Shown here: positions 17,883 through 26,836 of the stretch, piece after piece
Layout of the letters: each line of letters starts with the position of its first letter
Numbering within the stretch: position 1 is the stretch's first letter
Assembly: GCF_001428505.1 (NCBI RefSeq)
Contig: NZ_LMHU01000001.1
Span: 536,480-600,479 of the forward strand
Source: Terrabacter sp. Root181
GTDB taxonomy: Bacteria; Actinomycetota; Actinomycetes; Actinomycetales; Dermatophilaceae
Length of the DNA: 64,000 bases
Reading direction: 5' to 3'
The notes under the pieces: generated by a model
The model's input: only the letters and a program-made list of their open reading frames with translations
Told to the model about the DNA's origin: nothing
Database searches by the model: none
Program-made: the position numbers and the translations under genes

Positions 17883-19994
17883 ATGGTGAGCACGATGATG
17901 GATCCGAAGGACATGGGCCGACTGCAGCTGAGCCGGCGGACGTTCATCAGGGCAGCGGGTGTGGCGGGCGCGGGCTTCGTGCTGTACGTCCATACGCCGG
18001 GCGGCACGCCACGTGCCGTCGCAGCGGTTCCGGGCGGGACGCTGGATCCCACGGCCGTCCCGAAGTTCGTGACGCCGCTGCTCATACCGCCCGTCATGCC
18101 GCGCGCGGGGACGCTCAAGCTGCCGGGAGGCAAGCCGGCGGACTACTACGAGATCTCGGTGAAGCAGCTCTCGCAGCAGATCCTGCCCGCTGGTCTGCCC
18201 GCCACCACCGTCTGGGGCTACGGCGCCGTGACGTCGGCGAGCAAGAGGGGGCTGTTGATCCACCACGCTCCGTCGCTCACGATCGAGTCCAGGTGGGACC
18301 GTCCGGTGCGCGTCAAGTGGATCAACGACCTCGTGGACACGAACGGGAGATACCTGCCGCACCTGCTGCCGGTCGACCCCACCCTGCACTGGGCCAACCC
18401 GCCCGGTGGCGACGACGGTCGCGACACGCGGCCGACCTTCTCGGACCCGCCGGGGCCGTACACCGGGCCCGTGCCCATGGTGACGCACCTCCACGGCGCG
18501 GTCGGCGTCGGTGATGAGAGCGACGGCTATCCCGAGGCGTGGTTCCTGCCGGCGGCGAACAATGTTCCCGCGGGCTACGCGACCGAAGGCACCTGGTACG
18601 ACTTCTTCGGGAGCAAGGCATCGTCGAGATACGCCGCCACCTGGGGTCCCGGGTTCGCCGTCTTCCAGTACCCGAACGACCAGCGGGAGTCGACGCTCTG
18701 GTACCACGACCACACGCTCGGCATGACCCGCCTCAATGTCTACGCAGGACCGGCCGGCTTCTTTCTCGTGAGAGGGGGTCCGCAGGGCGACAAGGCCATC
18801 CTCGACAGTCGCTCCGGCGCCACTGCCCTGCTGCCCGGTCCCGCGCCCATCGAGGGAGACAAGTTCCCCCCCAACAAGACCTACTACGAGATCCCGATCG
18901 CGGTCCAGGACCGGGCGTTCAACGAGGACGGATCCTTGTTCTACCCCGACAGCCGCGAGTTCTTCGACGGCGCCACGGCCGAGGACCCGGGTTTCGTGCC
19001 CCAGACCGACCTCTCGCCGATCTGGAACCCCGAGTTCTTCGGCAACATGATCATGGTCAACGGCAGCACGTGGCCCTTCCAGGTCGTCGAGCGACGCCGC
19101 TACCGGCTCCGCTTCCTCAACGGCTGCCAGTCCCGCTTCCTCATCCTCGACTTCGCTGCCATCCCGGGCGTGCAGGTCTGGGCCATCGGCAACGAGGGCG
19201 GCTTCCTGGCCGCACCCGTGAACCTGACCGCGACCAACGGCAACCGGCTCCTCATGGGGCTGGCTGAGCGCGCCGACCTGATCGTCGACTTCACGAACGT
19301 CCCTCTGGGGAACCACGTCCTGCGGAATGTGGGACCGGATGAACCGTTCGGCGGCGGCGAGCCCGACGAGGACTTCGACGAGGCCGACCCGGCCACGACC
19401 GGGCAGGTCCTGCAGCTCCGGGTCGTTCCGGCGGTTGCGCCGGACCCGACGACCCCGCCGCAGTTCCTGGTCCTGCCGCCGATCACTCCGCTGCCCGCCG
19501 CGACCAACACGCGCCCCCTGGCCCTCATCGAGATCGCATCGACGTACTGGGACGGGCCGGCCGAGGCGATGTTGGGCTTCCTGGACGAGGACGGCATGCC
19601 GGTCCACAAGATGTGGGAGGAACCGGTCAGCGAGAACCCGAAGGTCGGCGACACCGAGATCTGGGAGTTCCACAACTTCACCGCCGACGCCCACCCGATG
19701 CACGTCCACGAGACCACGTTCGAGGTGATCAACAGGCAGGCCCTGGTGACGAACGAGGATGGCGAGACCGAGCCCCCGTCCCGGCTCGAGGGCGAACCGC
19801 GACCGCCTGAGCCGTGGGAGAGCGGCTTCAAGGACACGGTCATCGCCTACCCGGGCGAGGTGACCCGCATCAAGGCGAGGTTCAACAACCCGGGGCAGTT
19901 CGTCTGGCACTGCCACATCGTCGAGCACGAGGACAACGAGATGATGCGGCCCTACCGGATCGGGCCGGTGCAGCAGGGGCAGCCCACGGCGTGA
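17883..19994 (+). CDS. Tat-exported multicopper oxidase (CotA/bilirubin-oxidase-like)
   Basis: The N-terminus has a twin-arginine signal (LSRRTFIRAAG, residues 16-26) and a short hydrophobic stretch, so the 703-residue protein is folded and exported through Tat. The copper ligands are HLHG (201-204), WYHDH (H274, H276), HPMHVH near 600, and HCHIVEHEDNEMM with H676, C677, H678, H682 and M687 as T1/T2/T3 ligands. Such enzymes oxidise phenolics, bilirubin or Cu(I)/Mn(II) while reducing oxygen to water. Start codons 17883, 17895 and 17898 are in frame; GGTGAG just before 17895 favours the later ones. Codon use is looser (AAT, GTT, TAT) than in neighbours, a hint of acquisition. Confidence 0.92.
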   Translation: MVSTMMDPKDMGRLQLSRRTFIRAAGVAGAGFVLYVHTPGGTPRAVAAVPGGTLDPTAVPKFVTPLLIPPVMPRAGTLKLPGGKPADYYEISVKQLSQQILPAGLPATTVWGYGAVTSASKRGLLIHHAPSLTIESRWDRPVRVKWINDLVDTNGRYLPHLLPVDPTLHWANPPGGDDGRDTRPTFSDPPGPYTGPVPMVTHLHGAVGVGDESDGYPEAWFLPAANNVPAGYATEGTWYDFFGSKASSRYAATWGPGFAVFQYPNDQRESTLWYHDHTLGMTRLNVYAGPAGFFLVRGGPQGDKAILDSRSGATALLPGPAPIEGDKFPPNKTYYEIPIAVQDRAFNEDGSLFYPDSREFFDGATAEDPGFVPQTDLSPIWNPEFFGNMIMVNGSTWPFQVVERRRYRLRFLNGCQSRFLILDFAAIPGVQVWAIGNEGGFLAAPVNLTATNGNRLLMGLAERADLIVDFTNVPLGNHVLRNVGPDEPFGGGEPDEDFDEADPATTGQVLQLRVVPAVAPDPTTPPQFLVLPPITPLPAATNTRPLALIEIASTYWDGPAEAMLGFLDEDGMPVHKMWEEPVSENPKVGDTEIWEFHNFTADAHPMHVHETTFEVINRQALVTNEDGETEPPSRLEGEPRPPEPWESGFKDTVIAYPGEVTRIKARFNNPGQFVWHCHIVEHEDNEMMRPYRIGPVQQGQPTA

Positions 19995-20006
19995 GGGGCC
20001 CGCGGC

Positions 20007-20894
20007 TCAGTCGAAGGTGTCGCCGTCGGCCATCGTCACGGCGCTCGGCGTGGTCGGGCGCCACGCGAGGGACTCCTGCGTGCCCAGCCGTGCGCGCAGA
20101 GCCGGCTGGGCGGCATACCACCCGATGAGCTCGGCGAGCTCGTCGGCGCGCAGCCACAGGTAGGCGACGGGGACCGCGACCCGTCCGGGTGTCGGCTGGT
20201 CCGTGACGTCGAGGGGCACGTCGACGGGGAAGGTCCGGGCCGCCGAGGCGTCGGTGGCGCCGGCAAGGCCGTGCGCGAGGTCGTCCGGGCGGCCCGTCAC
20301 GGACTCCCACGGGACGCTCGCCGAGCGCACGCCCCAGCGCAGCTCGATGGCCGAGGGCGTCAGGTAGACCCCGCCCGCCGCGGCGCGACCCAGGACGAAC
20401 GGCGCCAGCCGGGCGCAGGTAGCGAGGGTGACCAGGCCGAAGACCGTGGCCGCCCAGGGGGCCGGCGCGGTGAGCACGACCATGAAGACGCACCAGGCCA
20501 CGACGAGGATCGCGTTCGACAGTGGCGTGGCGAACGACGCCCGCGAGCGGAGGACCGCGGTGGACACGGCCCCGGACGGTGCGGGTGAGACCACGAGGCG
20601 GCCCGGTCGGCGGCGGCTCCACCACCACCGGGTGACCGCCTCGAGGACCCACACGGCCGCCCCACAGGTCGCCATCGCGAAGGTGCCGACCCCGAGCGCG
20701 CGCAGCCAGAGCGGCTCGTCCACGCTGACGACGAGCAGGCCCACGAGCACGCCGGCGGCGGCCGCGAGGACGGCGAGCTCGGCGAGGAGGAGCAGCACGT
20801 AGGTGCCGGCGCGCTCCCGGTCGAGCATCCGCCGGATGAACGCCGGACCGTTGCGGGCCCCCCAGGCACCGGCAGCGGCATACGACCCGATCAC
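20007..20894 (-). CDS. Hypothetical membrane protein with a PH-like C-terminal half
   Basis: The 295-residue protein has two hydrophobic helices near 35-60 and 65-85, two more near 130-165, then a soluble domain. That domain includes YLTPSAIELRWGVRSASVPW, resembling the strand order of bacterial PH-domain membrane proteins (DUF304-like). No catalytic residues are seen. It is convergent with the multicopper oxidase (12-base gap) and divergent from the PEP-mutase-family gene. The function is unknown. Confidence 0.65.
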   Translation of the reverse strand: MIGSYAAAGAWGARNGPAFIRRMLDRERAGTYVLLLLAELAVLAAAAGVLVGLLVVSVDEPLWLRALGVGTFAMATCGAAVWVLEAVTRWWWSRRRPGRLVVSPAPSGAVSTAVLRSRASFATPLSNAILVVAWCVFMVVLTAPAPWAATVFGLVTLATCARLAPFVLGRAAAGGVYLTPSAIELRWGVRSASVPWESVTGRPDDLAHGLAGATDASAARTFPVDVPLDVTDQPTPGRVAVPVAYLWLRADELAELIGWYAAQPALRARLGTQESLAWRPTTPSAVTMADGDTFD

Positions 20895-21013
20895 GACGCG
20901 ATGCTAGCTGCGGCGGCGGGGGGTCATGGCGCCCTGGCGCCCGGGTACGTCTTCCGACGAGGATGGACTCCCGCCCAGCCCGTCGTCGATGCGCCGACCG
21001 AGAGGAACCGGAG

Positions 21014-21796
21014 ATGGACACCGCCGCCACCGCCGCCAAGGCCCACGAGCTCCAGCGCCTGCACCGCGACCCCGAGCTGCTGCTCGTCGTCAACGTCTGG
21101 GACGTCATCACCGCCCGCGTCGTCGCCGACACCCCCGGCACGAAGGCCCTGGCCACGGCGAGTCACTCGATCGCAGCCGCCTACGGCTATCCCGACGGCG
21201 AGCAGATCCCGCGCGACCTCATGATCGAGGCGGTCGGGCGCATCGCCGCAGCCGTCGACCTGCCCGTGACGGCCGACCTCGAGGCGGGCTACGGAGACGC
21301 GGGCGAGACGGTGGCGAGGGCCATCGACGTCGGGATCGTCGGCGCCAACCTCGAGGACCAGATGAAGCCGCTGCCGGATGCTGTACGAGCCGTCGAGGCA
21401 GCGGTCGCCGCCGGTGAGCGGGCGGGCATCCCGTTCGTCCTCAACGCCCGCACCGACGCCTTCGTCAAGGCCGGCGACCGCAACCCCGCGGACGTCCTCG
21501 CCGAGGCGGTCGAGCGGGGCCGCGCCTTCCTCGACGCCGGCGCGTCGACCTTCTTCGTCCCGGGCAGGCTCGACGAGCCGACGGTGAGCCGCCTCGTCGA
21601 GGAGCTGGGGCCGCAGAAGGTCAACGTCATCGGCGTCCCCGGCTCGCTCGACCTCGCCACCCTCCAGCGCCTGGGCGTCGCTCGGGTGTCCTACGGCCCG
21701 TGGAGCCAGAACGTGGCACTCACCGCGCTCGCCGCGCTCGCCGAGGACGTCTACGCCGGCGGCGGCCTGCCCGAGGGCACCCGCAAGCTCAACTGA
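21014..21796 (+). CDS. Isocitrate lyase/phosphoenolpyruvate mutase family protein
   Basis: The 260-residue TIM-barrel protein starts at ATG 21014 behind GAGGAACCGGAG. Conserved stretches are NVWDVITARVVA, the metal site VTADLEAGYGD, ANLEDQ and FVLNARTDAF. It lacks the KKCGH-type catalytic loop of true isocitrate lyase, so it fits the carboxyphosphonoenolpyruvate mutase/oxaloacetate-decarboxylase-like branch. The reaction is probably C-C or C-P chemistry on a small alpha-keto acid with Mg2+. The substrate is unknown. It stands alone between divergent and convergent genes. Confidence 0.85.
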   Translation: MDTAATAAKAHELQRLHRDPELLLVVNVWDVITARVVADTPGTKALATASHSIAAAYGYPDGEQIPRDLMIEAVGRIAAAVDLPVTADLEAGYGDAGETVARAIDVGIVGANLEDQMKPLPDAVRAVEAAVAAGERAGIPFVLNARTDAFVKAGDRNPADVLAEAVERGRAFLDAGASTFFVPGRLDEPTVSRLVEELGPQKVNVIGVPGSLDLATLQRLGVARVSYGPWSQNVALTALAALAEDVYAGGGLPEGTRKLN

Positions 21797-21850
21797 GCCG
21801 CCTCGGCACTTCTCCGTGTCGGCGACCACTGCGCGAGAAGCGCGGACGCG

Positions 21851-23137
21851 TCAGAGGCGCTCGGCGCGAGCGGTGGGGGTGACGACGCCACGGGTGTCGA
21901 GGAAGCGTCGCGAGCGCGCCGCGAGGGCGTCGACGTCGTAGTCGCGGTGGTGCTGCAGCAGCACGACGACGTCGGCGTCGGCGACGGCCGCCTCGAGGTC
22001 GGCCACCGACGTCGCGGCGTCACCGAGCTCGGAGCCCAGCTCGTCCCAGTGCGCGATGAGTGGGTCGTGGAACGACAGCGCCGCGCCCTGCTCGAGGAGC
22101 CGCCGGGCGACCGGGACGGCGGGCGACTCGCGCTGGTCGGCGATGTCGGCCTTGTACGTCACCCCGAGCAGCAGCACCCGGGCCCCGCGTAGGGCCGTGC
22201 CGTCGTCGTTGAGCGCGTCCTGAACGCGACGCGCGACGTAGGCGGGCATCGAGGCGTTGATCTCCTGCGCGAGCTCGACGAAGCGGAACGGGTAGCCGAG
22301 CCGGGTGCGGACGTTGTGCGACAGGTAGTTCGGGTCGATCGGGATGCAGTGCCCGCCGACGCCCGGACCCGGGTAGAAGGCCTGGAAGCCGAAGGGTTTC
22401 GTCCTCGCCGCCGCGATGACCTCCCAGAGGTCGATGTCGAGGTCGTGGCAGAAGCGGGCCATCTCGTTGACGAGGGCGATGTTGATGTGGCGGTAGGTGT
22501 TCTCGAGCAGCTTGGCCGTCTCGGCCTCGCGCGTGCCCCGGGTCGGCACCACGGTGTCGACGAAGAGCGAGTAGAAGGCCACGGCGGCGTCGGTGCAGGC
22601 GGGCGTGTGCCCGCCGACGACCTTCGGCGTGTTGCTGATGCCGTATGCCGTGTTGCCGGGGTCGACGCGCTCGGGCGAGAACGCGAGGGGGAAGTCCTCG
22701 CCGGCCCGCAGGCCGCCGGACTCGAGGATCGGGCGCACCACCTCGTCGGTCGTGCCGGGGTAGGTCGTCGACTCGAGGACGACGAGGGTCCCCGGGGCCA
22801 AGTGGCGCGCGAGCTCCGTCATGGCCGACCGCACGGCGGAGAGGTCGGGACCGCCCTCGGAGCCCAGCGGCGTGGGCACGCACACGACGACCGCGGAGGT
22901 GTCGGCGAGGCAGGAGGGGTCGGTCGTCGGCTCGAAGCCGGCGCTCACCATCTTCGTGACGTCCTCGTCGGACAGGTCGTCGACGTGCGACCGCCCGCCG
23001 GCGAGCGAGGCCACGACGGACGCGCTCGCGTCGAGCCCGGCGACGGACAGCCCCGCGCCGACGGCAGCCTGTGCGAGCGGCAGGCCGACGTAGCCGAGGC
23101 CGACGACGACGACGTCGCGCCGCCGACGCTCAGACAC
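21851..23137 (-). CDS. UDP-N-acetylhexosamine 6-dehydrogenase (WbpA/TviB-like)
   Basis: The 428-residue enzyme has an N-terminal Rossmann motif (VVVGLGYVGLPLA), a central domain with YRHINIALVNE, and the catalytic loop GPGVGGHCIPIDP containing the nucleophilic Cys. The C-terminal domain has LLGVTYKADIADQRESP. It oxidises the C6 hydroxyl of a UDP-sugar to a uronate with two NAD+. It differs clearly from the wecC product upstream, and the HCIPIDPNYL loop suggests the UDP-GlcNAc/GalNAc branch. The GTG start overlaps the wecB stop, so it is the last gene of the seven-gene minus-strand operon. The polymer may thus contain two uronic acids. Confidence 0.88.
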   Translation of the reverse strand: MSERRRRDVVVVGLGYVGLPLAQAAVGAGLSVAGLDASASVVASLAGGRSHVDDLSDEDVTKMVSAGFEPTTDPSCLADTSAVVVCVPTPLGSEGGPDLSAVRSAMTELARHLAPGTLVVLESTTYPGTTDEVVRPILESGGLRAGEDFPLAFSPERVDPGNTAYGISNTPKVVGGHTPACTDAAVAFYSLFVDTVVPTRGTREAETAKLLENTYRHINIALVNEMARFCHDLDIDLWEVIAAARTKPFGFQAFYPGPGVGGHCIPIDPNYLSHNVRTRLGYPFRFVELAQEINASMPAYVARRVQDALNDDGTALRGARVLLLGVTYKADIADQRESPAVPVARRLLEQGAALSFHDPLIAHWDELGSELGDAATSVADLEAAVADADVVVLLQHHRDYDVDALAARSRRFLDTRGVVTPTARAERL

Positions 23138-24344
23138 GAAGCAGCTCGGCGGAGCTGTCGGACGACGCCTCGGCGGCGTCGCTCGGGTCGAAGTCGGGAG
23201 CGCGGTGCCCGAGGCCGAGCAGCTCGGCGATGGCCGCGACCGACCGCTCCGCGGCACGCCCGTCGCCGTAGGGGTTCACGGCATTGGCCATGGCGGAGTA
23301 GGCCTCGACGTCGTCGAGCAGCTCCTCGACGGCGGCGCGGATCGTGGCGCCGTCGGTGCCGACGAGGCGGACTGTCCCGGCCTCGACGGCCTCGGGACGC
23401 TCGGTGGTGTCGCGCATGACGAGCACGGGTTTGCCGAGGCTCGGAGCCTCCTCCTGCACGCCGCCCGAGTCGGTGAGCACGACGGTCGCCCCGGCGAGCG
23501 CGTGCGCGAACTGGTGGTAGTCGAGCGGCTCGGTGAGCAGCACGTTGTCGAGCGACCCGAGCAGCGGCTCGATGACGTCGCGGACGATCGGGTTGCGGTG
23601 CATCGGCAGCAGGACCTGCAGGTCGGGGCGGTCGCGGGCCAGGTCGCGGATCGCGGTCATCGTCTCGACCATGCGCTGCCCCCACGACTCGCGACGGTGC
23701 GACGTGACGAGGAGCAGGTCCCGGCCGCTCGCCGTGTGGTCGACCGCCTCGGCGACGCGCGGGTCGTCGAACTCGACCGGCTGCGCGGTCGTCCACTGCA
23801 GGGCGTCGATGACGGTGTTGCCGGTGACCGGGACCCGCGACCCGTCGATCGACTCGCGGACGAGGTTGGCCTTGGACGTCGCCGTGGGTGCGAGGTGCAG
23901 GTCGGCGAGGGGCGCGGTGAGCCTACGGTTCGCCTCCTCGGGGAAGGGCGACCGGACGTCACCCGTGCGCAGGCCGGCCTCGAGGTGCACGACGGGGATG
24001 TGCTCGTAGAACGCGGCCAGGCCCGTCGCGAGGACTGTCGTCGTGTCGCCCTGGACGACGACGACGTCGGGACGGGTCTCGCGCAGCAGCGCCGAGGTGG
24101 CCAGCACCGTGCGGGCCGTGATCTCGGCCAGGGTCGCGCCGGGCGCCATGAGGTCGAGGTCGTGCGCCGGGCGGATCCCGAAGAGGGCGTTGACCTGGTC
24201 GAGCATCTCGCGGTGCTGCCCGGTGACGGCGACGACCGGCTCGATCCGGTCGTCGGCCTCGAGGGCGGCGACGAGGGGCGCCATCTTGATCGCCTCAGGT
24301 CGCGTGCCGTAGACGGTCATGACGCGGTGGGGTGCAGGGCTCAT
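23130..24344 (-). CDS. wecB: UDP-N-acetylglucosamine 2-epimerase
   Basis: This 404-residue protein is a standard non-hydrolysing epimerase: VYGTRPEAIKMAPLV at the N-terminus, VQGDTTTVLA, HLEAGLRTGD, FPEEANRRL, VTSHRRESWG, LTDSGGVQEEAPSLG and RDTTERPE are all present. It interconverts UDP-GlcNAc and UDP-ManNAc. GAAGGAGA precedes the ATG at the right distance. Its product is the substrate of the WecC enzyme encoded just upstream, and its stop overlaps the next dehydrogenase gene. The last 30 residues are acidic and Ser-rich, beyond the usual end. Confidence 0.95.
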   Translation of the reverse strand: MSPAPHRVMTVYGTRPEAIKMAPLVAALEADDRIEPVVAVTGQHREMLDQVNALFGIRPAHDLDLMAPGATLAEITARTVLATSALLRETRPDVVVVQGDTTTVLATGLAAFYEHIPVVHLEAGLRTGDVRSPFPEEANRRLTAPLADLHLAPTATSKANLVRESIDGSRVPVTGNTVIDALQWTTAQPVEFDDPRVAEAVDHTASGRDLLLVTSHRRESWGQRMVETMTAIRDLARDRPDLQVLLPMHRNPIVRDVIEPLLGSLDNVLLTEPLDYHQFAHALAGATVVLTDSGGVQEEAPSLGKPVLVMRDTTERPEAVEAGTVRLVGTDGATIRAAVEELLDDVEAYSAMANAVNPYGDGRAAERSVAAIAELLGLGHRAPDFDPSDAAEASSDSSAELLRV

Positions 24345-24358
24345 GGTCTCGGTCTCCT

Positions 24359-25615
24359 TCAGCGCCAGAGGCCGCGGGTGTCGACGAGCTCCCGGCCGCG
24401 CAGGTCGCCGAGGCTGACGGACCGGAAGGCCGCGTGGTCGACGAGCAGGACGACGACGTCGGCCTCGGCGATGGCCTGCCCGGTCGCGGCGAGCTCGACG
24501 TTCGGCAGCGCGGCGAGGGACGCGGGCAGTGCGTCGACGTGCGGCTCGACGGCGAGCACCCGGGTGCCGGGCCGCTCGGTCGCGAGGGTCTCGGTGATCA
24601 GGAGGGCGGGCGACTCGCGCAGGTCGTCGATGTCGGCCTTGAAGGCGAGACCGAGGCACGCGACGGTGCCGCCGTCGTCCGCGCGACCGGAGGCCGCCAG
24701 CGCGTCGGCCACCTTCCTGACGACGGTGCGCGGTCGGGCGTCGTTGGTCTCGCGGGCGGCCCGGATGATCCGCGCCTGCTCGGGCGCGGCCGAGACGATG
24801 AACCACGGGTCGACGGCGATGCAGTGGCCGCCGACGCCGGGGCCGGGCTGGAGGATGTTGACACGCGGGTGGTGGTTGGCCATCGAGATGACCTCCCACA
24901 CGTCGAGGCCGATGTGCTCGCAGATCTCGGCGAGCTCGTTGGCGAAGGCGATGTTGACGTCGCGGAAGGCGTTCTCCGTCAGCTTGGACATCTCGGCCGA
25001 CTTCGCGTCGGTGAGGATGATCTCGCCGGTGACGAAGAGCCGGTAGACCTCGGCGGCACGCAGCGCGCACTCGGGCGACAGGCCACCGACGACGCGGTCG
25101 TTGGAGAAGATCTCGACCATGATCCGGCCGGGCAGCACCCGCTCGGGGCAGTGCGCGAGGTGGACGTCGGAGATCCCACCCATGTGGGGGAGCTTGAGGT
25201 CGGGTCGCAGGTCCGAGATCCACTCGGAGATCAGCTCGGTCGTCCCCGGCGGCGACGTCGACTCCAGGATGACGACCTCGCCGCCGCGCAGCATCGGCGC
25301 GATGGCCTCGGTCGCCGAGCGCACGTGCCGCAGGTCCGGCTCGTGGTCGCCGGTGAACGGCGTGGGCACGGCGATGAGGTAGACGGAGGCGTGCGGCATC
25401 GTCGTCGTCGCCGTCAGCAGGCCGTCGCCCACCGCCGCGGCGATGGCGACGTCGAGGTTCGGCTCGACGATCGGGACGCGGCCGGCGTTGATCTCCGAGA
25501 CGGTGCGCTCGTTGACGTCGACGCCGGTGACCCGGAGGCCGTGGCGGGTGAGGGCGGCGCAGGTGGGCAGGCCGATGTAGCCGAGGCCGATGACGGCGAT
25601 TCCGTCCTCGAACAT
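24359..25615 (-). CDS. wecC: UDP-N-acetyl-D-mannosamine dehydrogenase
   Basis: The 418-residue protein has the Rossmann motif VIGLGYIGLPTCAAL, the central TENAFRDVNIAFANEL, the active-site loop GPGVGGHCIAVDPWF with the catalytic Cys, and ACLGLAFKADIDDLRESPA. The AVDPWF variant and the adjacent wecB make UDP-ManNAc the likely substrate and UDP-ManNAcA the product. AGGAGAT lies before the ATG. ManNAcA is a known component of enterobacterial common antigen and of Micrococcus luteus teichuronic acid; in this Gram-positive the second is the better model. Confidence 0.93.
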   Translation of the reverse strand: MFEDGIAVIGLGYIGLPTCAALTRHGLRVTGVDVNERTVSEINAGRVPIVEPNLDVAIAAAVGDGLLTATTTMPHASVYLIAVPTPFTGDHEPDLRHVRSATEAIAPMLRGGEVVILESTSPPGTTELISEWISDLRPDLKLPHMGGISDVHLAHCPERVLPGRIMVEIFSNDRVVGGLSPECALRAAEVYRLFVTGEIILTDAKSAEMSKLTENAFRDVNIAFANELAEICEHIGLDVWEVISMANHHPRVNILQPGPGVGGHCIAVDPWFIVSAAPEQARIIRAARETNDARPRTVVRKVADALAASGRADDGGTVACLGLAFKADIDDLRESPALLITETLATERPGTRVLAVEPHVDALPASLAALPNVELAATGQAIAEADVVVLLVDHAAFRSVSLGDLRGRELVDTRGLWR

Positions 25616-25633
25616 GGTGGATCTCCTGTGCTG

Positions 25634-26836
25634 TCAGTGCTGCTGGTGGGTGGCGGGGTGTGCGTAGGTGCTGGGTCGCAGGGCAGGCTCGTGCGCGCCG
25701 CGGTGGCGCTGGGCGAGGTCGGTGACGTGGCGCACGAAGTCGCGGCCGATGACGTTCCAGTCGTGGTGCTCGCGGGCGTACGCGTGCCCGGCCCGTCCCA
25801 GGGCCGCGCGTCGCTCGGGGTCGCGGGCCAGCTCGATGAGCGCGGCTGCAGTGGCCTCGGCATCGTCGAAGGGCACGACGACCCCGCAGCCGGACCGCTC
25901 GACGAGGTCGGCGGCGAGCGGCAGCGGAGTCGTGATGACGGGCAGGCCGTGGGCCATGTACTCGATGACCTTGGTCGGCATCGAGTGCCGGTAGTTGGGC
26001 CGGTCCTCGAGCAGCGAGAGCCCGGCGAGCGCGCCGTCGAGCATCGGCAGGGCGCGGGCGCTCGGCACGAAGCCGTGGTGCACGACGTGACCGCACTTGA
26101 CGCCCCAGTCGAGGGTGTCGGCGGTGCGGGTGTCGCGGGCCCCCCCGATGATCTCGACCTTGACCTCGCCCCGGGTGGCGACCGTGAGCAGTCTTCCGGT
26201 CTGCAGGAGGGTCGCCGCGCCGCGGGCCATCGTCAGCGAGCCGAGGTAGACCGCTCGCGACGCCCCGGGCGCAGCCGCCGTGGCCGGGACGCGCACCGTG
26301 TTGGGCACGACGACGTGCTCCCGCTCGAAGCGGTCGGCGTACGCGTACTCCGCGAGGATCAGCTCGTGCCGACGCTCCGCGTGCCGCTCGATGGCGCGGG
26401 CTGCGCGGGCGAGAGGAGCGCGGGTCCGCGCCGGCACCCAGGGCTTGGCCTCGATGGCGGCGGCGGTGTCCTCGTGGACGTCCCAGACGAGGTTGTCCAG
26501 ACGCAGACCCGCTGCGGCAGCGACGATCTCGGGGTCGTGGACGAGCACGACGTCGTGGTCCCAGGCCTCGTGGGCGAGCAGCCGTCGGGCTGCCCGGAAG
26601 GCCCGGCCGCGGGAGCGTCCGGTGGCGTGAGGAAGGTCGACGGGGCGCAGGCCGGCCACGTCGGGGAGGTCGAGGCCGTGCGCGACGAAGGCGGCGGCAT
26701 ACGTGACCTGCACCCCCGCGTCGAGGAGGGCGCCGATCTCGCGGTGCCGGATGCGAGCGTCCTCGGGGTGGTGCACGACCGTGACGACGAGCGCGCGCAG
26801 GGCCCCGTCGCGTCGGGGTGCGGGGTGAGGGCTCAC
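25634..26836 (-). CDS. Glycosyltransferase, GT4-like
   Basis: The 400-residue protein is GT-B in shape. The N-terminal domain has VVTVVHHPEDARIRHREI, an extended HDPEIV and the NLVWDVHED loop; the donor domain carries YLGSLTMARGAATLL and the E-x7-E region PTKVIEYMAHGLPVITTPLP. It should transfer a nucleotide-sugar-derived residue in the cytoplasm. The GTG start overlaps the ATPase stop (GTGA), so it belongs to the export operon. Acceptor and sugar cannot be told. Confidence 0.85.
   Translation of the reverse strand: MSPHPAPRRDGALRALVVTVVHHPEDARIRHREIGALLDAGVQVTYAAAFVAHGLDLPDVAGLRPVDLPHATGRSRGRAFRAARRLLAHEAWDHDVVLVHDPEIVAAAAGLRLDNLVWDVHEDTAAAIEAKPWVPARTRAPLARAARAIERHAERRHELILAEYAYADRFEREHVVVPNTVRVPATAAAPGASRAVYLGSLTMARGAATLLQTGRLLTVATRGEVKVEIIGGARDTRTADTLDWGVKCGHVVHHGFVPSARALPMLDGALAGLSLLEDRPNYRHSMPTKVIEYMAHGLPVITTPLPLAADLVERSGCGVVVPFDDAEATAAALIELARDPERRAALGRAGHAYAREHHDWNVIGRDFVRHVTDLAQRHRGAHEPALRPSTYAHPATHQQH

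Noticed and set aside
18557-18567. GAACAATGTTC, similar to a second LexA site
   Set aside because: The half-site spacing is three, not four, and it lies inside the multicopper oxidase coding region.
15180-19928. Very long minus-strand open frame across lhr and the multicopper oxidase
   Set aside because: It crosses two well-recognised plus-strand genes and shows no domain or start signal.
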